Assembly (NCBI RefSeq): GCF_024623185.1
Contig: NZ_JANJZK010000001.1
Coordinates: forward strand, 124,001 to 188,000
Length of the DNA stretch: 64,000 nucleotides
Direction of reading: 5' to 3'
Source: Anaerofustis stercorihominis
GTDB lineage: Bacteria > Bacillota > Clostridia > Eubacteriales > Anaerofustaceae
A program made the position numbers and the translations under genes. Below the pieces are notes generated by a model. It was not told the origin of the DNA, searched no databases, and was given only the letters and a program-made list of their open reading frames with translations. This document shows positions 55,221 to 62,746 of the stretch, piece by piece. Every line of letters starts with the position of its first letter. Position 1 is the first letter of the stretch.

Positions 55221-55263
55221 AAAGCCAGCGTAAGAAGCGTTTCTGCTTCTTATGCTGGCTTTC
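55221..55263 (+). terminator. Strong hairpin near the left end of the element
   Basis: A long stem, AAAGCCAGCGTAAGAAGC with GCTTCTTATGCTGGCTTT, around GTTTCT. It lies before tnpV and may isolate the element from outside transcription. Confidence 0.75.
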
Positions 55264-55387
55264 TTTATACCAAAAATAAAATCGCACATTCGCAAAGTGG
55301 AAAATCCTTTGCTACACTTTAGGCGAAGGATGTAGGACAGATTTTGCGGACATTTAAAATAAAAAAAGAATGTGGAGGTAACAGACA

Positions 55388-55762
55388 ATGGCAAAGACGA
55401 TTTTTGAGGAACTGGATGGCAAATACGAACGGCAAGGAGATTATCTAATACCGTGTATAACTTTACCCACCGAAGAAGAACAGCCGATAGGCACATGGGG
55501 ACAGCGGCATCTGGACTATCTGAAGCAGTACCGCAAAGTTACATACACCAATCTTCTTACAAGCGGCAGACTGAATACTTACCTTGCCGATATTGACAGG
55601 CAGGCGCAGGAACGCTTTGAACGGCTCATAGAGGGAATGAAACAGGCACAGGGCATAACGGAACGCCTAAAAGAAGAAAACGCCTTAGAATGGACAGGGC
55701 GGCTGGGTAACATAAGGGCTTGTGCAAGGGAGATTGTGGAGGAAGAAATCTTATACACATAA
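55388..55762 (+). CDS. tnpV: TnpV-family transposon-encoded protein
   Basis: This 124-residue protein resembles TnpV of Tn4451-type elements: KTIFEELDGKYERQGDYLIPCI at the start and GTWGQRHLDYLKQYRKVTY near residues 38-56. Its function is unknown and it is not needed for Tn4451 excision. GTGGAGG is the ribosome binding site. Composition is far from that of rho next door, so this is the first clear gene of the mobile element. Confidence 0.85.
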   Translation: MAKTIFEELDGKYERQGDYLIPCITLPTEEEQPIGTWGQRHLDYLKQYRKVTYTNLLTSGRLNTYLADIDRQAQERFERLIEGMKQAQGITERLKEENALEWTGRLGNIRACAREIVEEEILYT

Positions 55763-55771
55763 CGGAGTAGC

Positions 55772-55800
55772 GACAGGGTGTAAAGCTCTGTCGTTTTTCT
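55772..55800 (+). terminator. Terminator after tnpV
   Basis: CGACAG/CTGTCG stem with a purine-rich loop and a T-rich tail. Confidence 0.8.
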
Positions 55801-55889
55801 TTTTTGGGGGATAAAAATTTGCGTTTTATGAATTGATATGTTTGTTCAAACGGCTATGGTAGATACCGTGCAATTTGAGGAGAACAGAA

Positions 55890-56057
55890 ATGTTTGAGTA
55901 TATGACGGCACAGGACGCAGCGGAGCTTTGGGGAATATCGGTAAGGCGGGCACAAAGGCTCTGTAAGGAAAATCGGATTGAGGGCATATTGAATATCAAT
56001 CGGGCATGGCTCATACCAAAAGGAGCTGTTAAACTTGCCGATGCCCGAAAAAGATAA
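55890..56057 (+). CDS. Small excisionase-like HTH protein
   Basis: This 55-residue protein has a MerR/excisionase-like helix-turn-helix: MTAQDAAELWGISVRRAQRLCKENRIEG (about residues 5-32), then a short wing ending in LIPKGAVKLADAR. Such proteins often bind transposon ends or promoters. I start at 55890 after GAGGAG at 55877-55882. No adjacent recombinase is seen, so its role in excision is not shown. Confidence 0.75.
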   Translation: MFEYMTAQDAAELWGISVRRAQRLCKENRIEGILNINRAWLIPKGAVKLADARKR

Positions 56058-56138
56058 CCCGATAAAGCAAAATTAGCTTCTCCCATTTACCTTATACTGA
56101 TATGGCAGACGTTAATCAGGATTTTAAAAAGATTCCTT

Positions 56139-56160
56139 ATCTTTATGAAATCTTCAAAAA
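56139..56160 (+). repeat. 22-nt repeat with NisR-type box, copy 1 (LanF promoter)
   Basis: Contains TCT (56140-56142), eight bases, TCT (56151-56153). This TCT-N8-TCT pattern is the described NisR target at about -39 to -24 of nisin promoters. GCTATT at 56166-56171 is a possible -10. The same 22 bases recur at 61305-61326. Confidence 0.65.
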
Positions 56161-56207
56161 CATCAGCTATTCTTTTTCCATAATCAAAAGAAAGGACAGT
56201 ACAGACT

Positions 56208-56909
56208 ATGGAAATGATTTTGAAAACAACAAACCTCTGCAAATCTTTCAACGGACAGACGGCGGTAAACAACATATCGCTGAACATTGAAAGAAACTCC
56301 GTCTATGGATTATTGGGACCGAACGGTGCCGGGAAATCTACGACGCTCAAAATGATTACGGGCATTTTGAAACCGACCTCTGGGAATATCGAATTTGACG
56401 GTCACGCATGGAAACGCAGCGACTTAAACCATATCGGAGCGTTGATTGAAATGCCGCCGCTTTATGAAAATTTAACTGCCTATGAAAATCTAAAAGTAAG
56501 GACTACTATTTTAGGACTGACAGATAAGCGGATTGACGAAGCGCTGCAAATCGTCCGGCTGACGGAAACAGGCAGGAAACGAGCCGGACAGTTTTCTCTT
56601 GGTATGAAACAGCGTCTTGGAATTGCGGTTGCATTACTGAACAACCCGAAACTGCTCATACTTGATGAACCAACCAACGGGCTTGACCCGATTGGGATTG
56701 AAGAACTTAGAGAGCTTATCCGTTCTTTTCCGGCGAAAGGTATTACGGTTATCCTGTCCAGCCACATTCTTTCAGAAGTGCAGCAGATAGCCGACCATAT
56801 CGGCATTATCGCGGGTGGCGTTCTTGGATATGAGGGAAAATTGAACACAAACGAAAATTTGGAACAGCTTTTTATGGACGTTGCAAAAAACAATCACAGG
56901 GAGGGTTAA
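56208..56909 (+). CDS. Lantibiotic immunity ABC transporter ATPase (LanF/BcrA type)
   Basis: This 233-residue ATPase energises export of a lantibiotic from the membrane. Walker A is GPNGAGKST (37-45), the signature is FSLGMKQR and Walker B LLILDEPTNGLDP. The Q loop carries Glu (E81 in GALIEMPPL), the E-loop described for LanF proteins such as NukF, which supports immunity rather than general efflux. It is the first gene of a FEG-I-RK cassette. A TCT-N8-TCT box upstream fits control by the cassette's own response regulator. Confidence 0.9.
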   Translation: MEMILKTTNLCKSFNGQTAVNNISLNIERNSVYGLLGPNGAGKSTTLKMITGILKPTSGNIEFDGHAWKRSDLNHIGALIEMPPLYENLTAYENLKVRTTILGLTDKRIDEALQIVRLTETGRKRAGQFSLGMKQRLGIAVALLNNPKLLILDEPTNGLDPIGIEELRELIRSFPAKGITVILSSHILSEVQQIADHIGIIAGGVLGYEGKLNTNENLEQLFMDVAKNNHREG

Positions 56910-56912
56910 GGC

Positions 56913-57638
56913 ATGGACTATCTGAAATCAGAACATTTGAAATTCAAGAGGACAATATCGAACAAACTGATTTTCATTGTTCCGCTAATCACAGCTATTT
57001 TTGCGTGGCTTATGGGTGGATTTATGGGATATCAGTACATGACGCTTTACTGGTGGTATGCGTTCCTGCTTCCGGGAGCAATCGCAATTTTGTGTTCTTT
57101 GTCACACAGAAAAGAAGAAAACGCCGGGAAATACTATTCGGTATTTTCTATGCCTGTAAACCTTTCAAGATTTGAATTTGCCAAGGGCATTATCTTAGTC
57201 GAAAAACTGCTTGTTTCAGCGATATTTTTAGCATTGCTTATTTCTATCAGTAATATCATTGCTCCGGCAACGGCAGTATATTCTCTTTTACACAGCATTG
57301 TAGGAAGTATCGGGATTGTCCTTGCGTCTGTCTGGCAAATCCCTTTGTGCCTGTACTTAGCACGCAAAACGGGAATGTTTGTGCCGATTGTGTTAAATAC
57401 AATACTTGGAATTGTTCTATCTACTGCTACTGCATTAGGAAATACAATAGCATGGTGGTTTGTACCGTATTGTTGGGCGGCAAAACTGGCAGAGCCGCTT
57501 ATGGGAATTGAAATAAACGGGACTTATGCGGGGAATTGTGGATTTTCTATATCCATTATAATTTCCATTGCGTTGTCAATACTCTTGTTCCTTATTTTGT
57601 CCTATGCCGACGCAAAGGATTTTTCCAAAGGGAGGTAG
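56913..57638 (+). CDS. Lantibiotic immunity ABC permease (LanE/MutE type)
   Basis: This 241-residue protein has six membrane helices. Its start (YLKSEHLKFKRTISNKLIFIVPL) is the typical start of MutE/EpiE permeases. It would form the heteromeric channel with LanG and be powered by LanF. It follows LanF by three bases and LanG comes six bases after. A canonical AGGGAGGGTTAAGGC ribosome binding region lies before the ATG. Confidence 0.88.
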   Translation: MDYLKSEHLKFKRTISNKLIFIVPLITAIFAWLMGGFMGYQYMTLYWWYAFLLPGAIAILCSLSHRKEENAGKYYSVFSMPVNLSRFEFAKGIILVEKLLVSAIFLALLISISNIIAPATAVYSLLHSIVGSIGIVLASVWQIPLCLYLARKTGMFVPIVLNTILGIVLSTATALGNTIAWWFVPYCWAAKLAEPLMGIEINGTYAGNCGFSISIIISIALSILLFLILSYADAKDFSKGR

Positions 57639-57644
57639 ACGGAA

Positions 57645-58376
57645 ATGGGTTTTATTTATGCGGTTCGTTCTGAACAGGTAAAAACAAAGCATACACCGTT
57701 TTGGGCTATCCATTTTTGTATACCTGCTATTGGGGCATTGTTATTTCTTGCTTACTATTCCCAGTATGGCAGCACAGCAGATAGTAAAAAGCTCAGAATG
57801 ATATTGGAAATTACGACAACGTTTTTCCCATTGTTGATAAGCGTTATTGTCGGCCTTAATGTTGCACTGGAAGAAAAGGCTTCACACTTCCAAACGCTGC
57901 TTGCTGTACCGAACCGACACAAAAATATGCTTGCAAAATTAACTTATCTTTATGGTTCGGGGGTATTTGCATTGTTCTTTCTGTTCCTGTTATTTGTGAT
58001 TGGCATACATCTTTTGGGAATGGCTGATACAGTACCGCTCAGAATGCTGATTGGAGCCGCCGTCGGGATGGCATTTTGTAATTTGATAATATACATCCTG
58101 CACCTGTTCCTCAGCTTCAAATTTGGATTAGGGTTATCCCTGTTTTGGGGCGTATTTGAAAGTCTGCAATGTATCTTATATAGCAATATAGAACTAAAAG
58201 GCATAGCAAGGTATATTCCCTTTTCATGGTCTATGAATTGGGTAAAGGATATTTTGAGCCGACAAATTTTCAACTATGGAGCGGAAAAAATATGGATTGC
58301 AGCATTAACGACAGGCGGCTTGCTGTTGACCTTATTATGGTTTTCTCATTGGGAAGGACGGAAAAATTATGAATAA
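57645..58376 (+). CDS. Lantibiotic immunity ABC permease (LanG/MutG type)
   Basis: This 243-residue six-helix membrane protein begins AVRSEQVKTKHTPFWAIHFCIPAIGALLF, as MutG/EpiG permeases do. It is the second permease of the LanFEG transporter. It overlaps the lipoprotein gene by 8 bp. AAAGGGAGGTAGAC precedes the ATG. Confidence 0.88.
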   Translation: MGFIYAVRSEQVKTKHTPFWAIHFCIPAIGALLFLAYYSQYGSTADSKKLRMILEITTTFFPLLISVIVGLNVALEEKASHFQTLLAVPNRHKNMLAKLTYLYGSGVFALFFLFLLFVIGIHLLGMADTVPLRMLIGAAVGMAFCNLIIYILHLFLSFKFGLGLSLFWGVFESLQCILYSNIELKGIARYIPFSWSMNWVKDILSRQIFNYGAEKIWIAALTTGGLLLTLLWFSHWEGRKNYE

Positions 58377-59184
58377 AAATAGAAAAATGGTTATCGTCTT
58401 GCTATTTGCTTTTGTTGTATGCTTTTCTCTTGCGGGCTGTTCTTTACAGGAAAAAATCAAGGAATATTCCAGTGATAAAGAGCAATGCTATCTGGACGCA
58501 GAGAATGTGACGCAATTCTCCTTTAAGGGAAACGACTATACGATTTTGGAGGACACCGTTTCTAATGGCGGGCTTGGGGAATGGACTGGATATATCCGGC
58601 AGCTTGCAGCGGTAGACGAAACAGGAAAAGTATTGCTTCAGGAAAACATAGAAGCCGCTACCTTTCGGACGTTGGCAGATTTAGCGGATAAAGCCCCGGA
58701 AGCTGCTTATATTATCCCATTCTTGAATGTGTACGCAGCCCCTAACGCTGACGATTATCTGATTGTAGATGTAAACGGAGGGTATCACAAAGCTGTTAGA
58801 AAAGAAAATATCAAAGACACAGATACGGTCTTTGACTTCAAGGACACAGAGCAGTCTATGAGTGGAAAGTTTGAAATCAATCCCGAAAATGCAACGCAGC
58901 TCCTTTGTGACGGGATTATTTATCAAGTAACCTCTGATACCGTATCAAATGATGAATTGGGAAGCTGGATTGATATTATTGCGGAAAGCGTTACATTCGA
59001 TACGGAAACGAAACGCCCTTTGTCCAAAGAAGATTTGAACAAGATTGACTGGGACGGAAAAAACGCCGGACAGGGGCGGGAACAATGGTTTTACGCAGAT
59101 GTTTACGAGATTTACGATACGGATAAGACAGAAGCGGTTGCGGTAAAAATAAATAACCGCTACTATATTGCAGAGCAGAAATGA
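58369..59184 (+). CDS. NisI/SpaI-like lantibiotic immunity lipoprotein
   Basis: This 271-residue protein has a lipoprotein signal with lipobox LAGC (Cys near residue 25). It has two similar domains: NVTQFSFKGNDYTILEDTVSNGGLGEW at about 45-70 and NATQLLCDGIIYQVTSDTVSNDELGSW at about 178-205. NisI also has two SpaI-like domains, so this is probably a LanI immunity protein that captures the lantibiotic outside the membrane. It overlaps the LanG end. No lantibiotic precursor or LanB/C/T gene is present. Confidence 0.82.
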   Translation: MNKNRKMVIVLLFAFVVCFSLAGCSLQEKIKEYSSDKEQCYLDAENVTQFSFKGNDYTILEDTVSNGGLGEWTGYIRQLAAVDETGKVLLQENIEAATFRTLADLADKAPEAAYIIPFLNVYAAPNADDYLIVDVNGGYHKAVRKENIKDTDTVFDFKDTEQSMSGKFEINPENATQLLCDGIIYQVTSDTVSNDELGSWIDIIAESVTFDTETKRPLSKEDLNKIDWDGKNAGQGREQWFYADVYEIYDTDKTEAVAVKINNRYYIAEQK

Positions 59185-59247
59185 CCGCTTTTCTGCCCTT
59201 GCGGATTATGCTATAATACGAAAAGAGCAACGAAAGGAGGCGACACT

Positions 59248-59907
59248 ATGGCAGCAATCCTTATGGTTGATGATGAACGGCCTATTTTAGAGCTTGTGAA
59301 AAATGGGCTGCAAAAAGACGGACATTTCATTACTGCCTATACGTCTGCCGCACAGGTTCCGCTTGATAAGCTGAACAGATACGATTTGATTATACTGGAT
59401 ATTATGATGCCGGATATGGACGGATTTTCTTATTGCAATAAAATCCGTTCATTGGTGGACTGCCCTATTCTCTTTTTGACAGCTAAGACAATGGAAAATG
59501 ATATTACATTCGGGCTTGGCTTGGGGGCAGACGACTATCTGACAAAACCATTCCGCATTGCGGAGCTGCGGGCAAGGGTAAATGCCCACTTACGCCGGGA
59601 ACACAGGGAACGGCATGCCGCCCTTACCTTTGAACGGATAAAAATTGATTTGTCCGCAAAGGAGCTGCGGGTAGATGATACACCCATTCCCCTAACAAAA
59701 AGCGAATATCTGATTTGTGAATACCTTGCAAGAAATAAAGGACAGGTATTTTCAAAAGAACAGATTTATGAAGCAGTTTTGGGCTTGGAGGGCGACAGCG
59801 ATAATTCTACCATTTCCACCCATATCAAAAATATCCGGGCGAAATTAAGCAAATTGGATATTCAGCCGATAGCGACAGTTTGGGGGATAGGGTACAAATG
59901 GGAATAA
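59248..59907 (+). CDS. Response regulator of the lantibiotic immunity cassette (LanR type)
   Basis: This 219-residue OmpR/PhoB-type regulator has D8-D9 and phosphoacceptor D51 in LDIMMPDMDG, K in TKPF and a winged-helix output domain (IPLTKSEYLICEYL, STISTHIKNIRAKL). AAAGGAGGCGAC is the ribosome binding site; TATAAT at 59212-59217 hints at a separate promoter. The kinase gene overlaps its end. The TCT-N8-TCT boxes before LanF and after the kinase are its likely targets. Confidence 0.9.
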   Translation: MAAILMVDDERPILELVKNGLQKDGHFITAYTSAAQVPLDKLNRYDLIILDIMMPDMDGFSYCNKIRSLVDCPILFLTAKTMENDITFGLGLGADDYLTKPFRIAELRARVNAHLRREHRERHAALTFERIKIDLSAKELRVDDTPIPLTKSEYLICEYLARNKGQVFSKEQIYEAVLGLEGDSDNSTISTHIKNIRAKLSKLDIQPIATVWGIGYKWE

Positions 59908-61262
59908 AAAAGCCAACATCATTGAAAGCGTCTTTTTGGAAATTTTTATGTATGCTGCTGATTGGGCTAATGGTTTCGGTAGCTATTCCATTTAGCCTTA
60001 TCCTTGCCGGAACCAGAATGGGCTTTATTACTTATGCGGATTATTCAGAACGCAGCGCAAAAAATCTTGTTCCAATTATTGCTGCAACGCCGGATTTAAC
60101 AGATGTACAGCTTCCTATGGGGTGCAAATACCTCATACTGGATAAGAATTATCAAATGCGGGAAACGTCTTTAGAGGGCGAAGATTTAGACAGGGCTATG
60201 GAGTATGCCCTGTCTGGAAAGATAAACGAAAACCTCAACAAGCAGTATCTGTTTGTTACCCGTGAAAATGAATATGTGGTGCTTCAATATTACATTGGCT
60301 CACAGTTTATAAATGAATGGTTCTATAATCATTTTCCCTCACCGGAAATTCTGCTATATATCCTCATGGGGATAAACTGTATCGCGGTCTGCGTGATATT
60401 AACAGCGAAATTTGCAAAAAATATGAGGGCGCAGCTCTCCCCACTTTTTGAAGCAACAGAAAAAGTGGCAGAACAAAATCTTGATTTTGAGGTGGGACAC
60501 TCAAAAATCAAAGAATTTGAAGATGTGTTATGTTCTTTCTCTGATATGAAAAATAATTTGAAATCATCTTTAGAGAAACAATGGAGTGCGGAACAATTAC
60601 AAAAAGAGCAGATAGCGGCGCTTGCCCACGATTTGAAAACGCCTTTAACTGTCATTCAAGGAAATATCGACTTGATAAGCGAAACAGAGCTTGACGACGA
60701 ACAGCGGTTATATGCGGGGTATATTATAGAAAGTTCCGGGCAGATGGGCGTTTATATCAGGACGCTGATTGATATATCCCGGACAGTAGCCGGGTATCAT
60801 CTCAATTTGGAAGAATTTGATATAGCTGATTATATGCAACAGATTGAAGCGCAGGCAAATTCATTATGCCTTACAAAAGAAATTTGTTTACACATGGAAA
60901 CAGGGGAAAATTTAGGAACTTTCAAAGCGGATAAATTACTACTGGAACGGGCAATTATGAATGTGATAGGCAATGCGATAGATTACTCTCCACCAAAAGG
61001 GACAATCTATGTAGAGGTGCAAAAGCCAGACGATTTTCTACAAATCGCCATAATAGATGAGGGAACTGGTTTTACAAATGAGGATTTGCATCATGCAAGG
61101 GAGCAGTTTTTTATGGGCGACATCAGCCGAAGCTCTAATATGCACTTTGGCATGGGGCTTTATATCACAAGCAGCATTGTAAAGCAACACAAGGGGGAAC
61201 TTGCTCTTAAAAATTCCGATAAAACAGGCGGTGCAGAGGTTATAATAAAAATTCCATATTAG
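59898..61262 (+). CDS. Histidine kinase of the lantibiotic immunity cassette (LanK type)
   Basis: This 454-residue kinase has two membrane helices (about 14-38 and 151-172) with an extracellular domain of about 110 residues between. A HAMP domain, H box LAHDLKTPL (H244), N box NVIGNAIDYSP and G box HFGMGLYI follow. I start at 59898 after GGGGGATAGG, overlapping the regulator end by 10 bp; an in-frame TTG at 59880 is less likely. It probably senses a lantibiotic or the envelope stress it causes. Confidence 0.9.
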   Translation: MGIKKPTSLKASFWKFLCMLLIGLMVSVAIPFSLILAGTRMGFITYADYSERSAKNLVPIIAATPDLTDVQLPMGCKYLILDKNYQMRETSLEGEDLDRAMEYALSGKINENLNKQYLFVTRENEYVVLQYYIGSQFINEWFYNHFPSPEILLYILMGINCIAVCVILTAKFAKNMRAQLSPLFEATEKVAEQNLDFEVGHSKIKEFEDVLCSFSDMKNNLKSSLEKQWSAEQLQKEQIAALAHDLKTPLTVIQGNIDLISETELDDEQRLYAGYIIESSGQMGVYIRTLIDISRTVAGYHLNLEEFDIADYMQQIEAQANSLCLTKEICLHMETGENLGTFKADKLLLERAIMNVIGNAIDYSPPKGTIYVEVQKPDDFLQIAIIDEGTGFTNEDLHHAREQFFMGDISRSSNMHFGMGLYITSSIVKQHKGELALKNSDKTGGAEVIIKIPY

Positions 61263-61266
61263 GATT

Positions 61267-61300
61267 TAATGGGCGATAGGAAACATCGCTCATTATTTTT
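61267..61300 (+). terminator. Terminator after the LanK gene
   Basis: GGGCGAT/ATCGCTC stem with an AGGAAAC loop followed by a T-rich stretch. Confidence 0.65.
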
Positions 61301-61304
61301 GCAA

Positions 61305-61326
61305 ATCTTTATGAAATCTTCAAAAA
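61305..61326 (+). repeat. 22-nt repeat with NisR-type box, copy 2
   Basis: Identical to 56139-56160, with TCT at 61306-61308 and 61317-61319. A TAGTAT at 61334-61339 could be a -10. It would drive only a short remnant reading frame. Confidence 0.65.
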
Positions 61327-61370
61327 TATTTCGTAGTATTTTAAAAGTGAACGATTGAACTTAAAGTCCA

Positions 61371-61556
61371 CCATATAAAAAACGGCATGTTGTTGATTTT
61401 TCTGATTTGGCATAAGGGTGTAAAACTTACGATGAGATCATCGGTAAAATGACGAACACCTCAGAGGTTAAATTGAATTATATTGGCATCGCAATTTGCG
61501 GCAATAAAAAGCAGATTAACAAGTTGACAGGAAATATGCCTTTGTTAAGATAGGAG
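61371..61556 (+). pseudogene. Remnant of an unidentified coding sequence
   Basis: The frame reads PPYKKRHVVDFSDLA, a TAA stop, then GCKTYDEIIGKMTN and on to LTGNMPLLR before a second stop. It has no proper start and looks like the tail of a gene broken by a nonsense change. I do not recognise the family. The next gene, the KTR protein, has its own ribosome binding site just after it. Confidence 0.4.
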
Positions 61557-61568
61557 GAGAAATGGTTT

Positions 61569-61739
61569 ATGAGAACTGAATGGGTACATTGTCCTGTTTG
61601 CGGAGCTAAAACCCGTGATAGGATTGGAGAGGATACTATTTTGAAGAACTACCCTCTCTATTGTCCGAAGTGTAAACAAGAAACATTGATAGAAGCAAAA
61701 AAATTCCAAGTAACCGTCATCAGAAAGGAAAACACATAA
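61569..61739 (+). CDS. Cysteine-rich KTR-type small protein
   Basis: This 56-residue protein has two Cys pairs, CPVC (8-11) and CPKC (32-35), and the KTRDRI motif (14-19) that names the Cys-rich KTR family. It is probably a small zinc ribbon of unknown role, common on Tn916-like and related elements in gut Firmicutes. AGGAGGAGAA precedes the start by a few bases. A hairpin terminator follows. Confidence 0.85.
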   Translation: MRTEWVHCPVCGAKTRDRIGEDTILKNYPLYCPKCKQETLIEAKKFQVTVIRKENT

Positions 61740-61743
61740 TACG

Positions 61744-61788
61744 CAGAGCCAATAAACGAGTTGAATGAATCGTTCGTTGGCTCTTTCT
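61744..61788 (+). terminator. Terminator after the KTR gene
   Basis: GAGCCAA/TTGGCTC stem with an inner ACGA/TCGT extension and a T-rich tail. Confidence 0.8.
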
Positions 61789-61852
61789 TATGCCTAAACT
61801 ATATAGTATTCCCACCTTCTGAAAAAATTATTCAAAAACTTTTTGGAAAGTA

Positions 61853-61882
61853 TTGACAAACACTTATTTCATTCAGTACAAT
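61853..61882 (+). promoter_or_regulatory. Promoter of the mobilization region
   Basis: TTGACA (61853-61858) and TACAAT (61877-61882) with an 18-bp gap. The transcript would run through a structured leader of about 540 nt to mobC. Confidence 0.75.
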
Positions 61883-62443
61883 AAAATACTCTTTTATGAG
61901 AACCACAACCAATTACATATCCTCACAGAATTTGGGAGTACGGCTTTACGCCGTACACGCCTGCGGTATGCGAAAAAGAAATACCGCCGTTGCCATTGCC
62001 GCCTTGAACTGTCGGCGGAGGTCAAGCGTAAAAGACAGTTTCGACTTTGAATTTCAAAGCCGGTTACATCATTGTGAAACCAAAACCGCAAGGGATAAGT
62101 CTATCCTTTTGTATTGGTCGGTACACATTGATGTGCCGGCTTTTTTTGCTGCCCAAATGCCGGCTACAACTAAATGACCGGCTGGATGGGATATGATTTT
62201 GCGATAACCTCTTTTTTCGGAGAGTGAGTGAAACAACGCCGCCTGAGATGGGGGCAGGGACAAAAAAACAACGTTCAGACAAACCGGCGGAAAACAACAG
62301 ACCGTATGCGGCAGAAAGAGTGTCGCATACCGCAGCAAGCAGGGAAACTGTATTGACAGTTTCCGCCCCAACCGGCTTTATGAGCCGATTGCCCTTTGGG
62401 GAATACCCCAATCCCCTCAAAAATCCAAGAAAGGACTGATGTT
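61883..62443 (+). other. Structured leader and possible oriT region upstream of mobC
   Basis: This long leader has a perfect 7-bp hairpin (GTACGGC/GCCGTAC, 61938-61956), a CGG-CACAT/ATGTG-CCG hairpin with a T run at 62119-62147 that looks like an attenuator, and further GC-rich inverted segments. The position before mobC is where oriT of such elements is usually found. A 71-codon GTG frame (62224-62439) is open but its ribosome binding site is badly placed, so I do not call it a gene. Confidence 0.5.
62119..62148 (+). terminator. Attenuator-like terminator in the mobC leader
   Basis: CGGTACACAT/ATGTGCCG stem (with a TA bulge) followed by seven T, inside the transcript leading to mobC. Confidence 0.7.
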
Positions 62444-62746
62444 ATGAACGAAGCCAAGAACAAAAATTTATTTATCCGTGTGAGCGAAAAAGAGAAAAAC
62501 ATCATTGAGCAGAACGCCAAAAAGTGCGGGCTTTCCGTGTCAGAGTATCTCCGCCAGCGTGCTTTGGGGTATATGCCAAGAGCCGCCCTGCCCGAAGCAT
62601 TTTTCTCTTTTAATGATAAGCTGGACGAACTCTGTATCGCTGTCGAAGGCAAAATTACAGCGGATACGGAAGAAAAAATTATTAGACTCATTGACAGTAT
62701 TACCGAAGAACTGATACTGCCAAAACGTGAAAGGCTGGTGGTGTAA
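62444..62746 (+). CDS. mobC: Mobilization accessory protein MobC
   Basis: This 100-residue protein has a ribbon-helix-helix-like N-terminus (LFIRVSEKEKNIIEQNAKKCGLSVSEYLRQRALG, about residues 8-41), typical of MobC relaxosome proteins. It would help the relaxase open oriT. I start at 62444 after AAGGACTGA; the frame is open to 62396. The relaxase start codon follows the stop directly. Confidence 0.87.
   Translation: MNEAKNKNLFIRVSEKEKNIIEQNAKKCGLSVSEYLRQRALGYMPRAALPEAFFSFNDKLDELCIAVEGKITADTEEKIIRLIDSITEELILPKRERLVV

Noticed and set aside
56102-56290. 62-codon frame overlapping the LanF start
   Set aside because: It runs through the LanF promoter and start in another frame and has no ribosome binding site.
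56208-61262. Complete lantibiotic biosynthesis cluster
   Set aside because: No LanA-like precursor, LanB, LanC, LanM, LanT or LanP gene is present; only immunity and regulation genes are visible.
61853-62177. Overlapping frames in the mobC leader
   Set aside because: They overlap the promoter and structured leader, lack ribosome binding sites and look Arg-rich and disordered in every frame.
62224-62439. GTG frame of 71 codons before mobC
   Set aside because: The GGAGA sits directly against the GTG, and the product is disordered; it may be translated but I could not support it.
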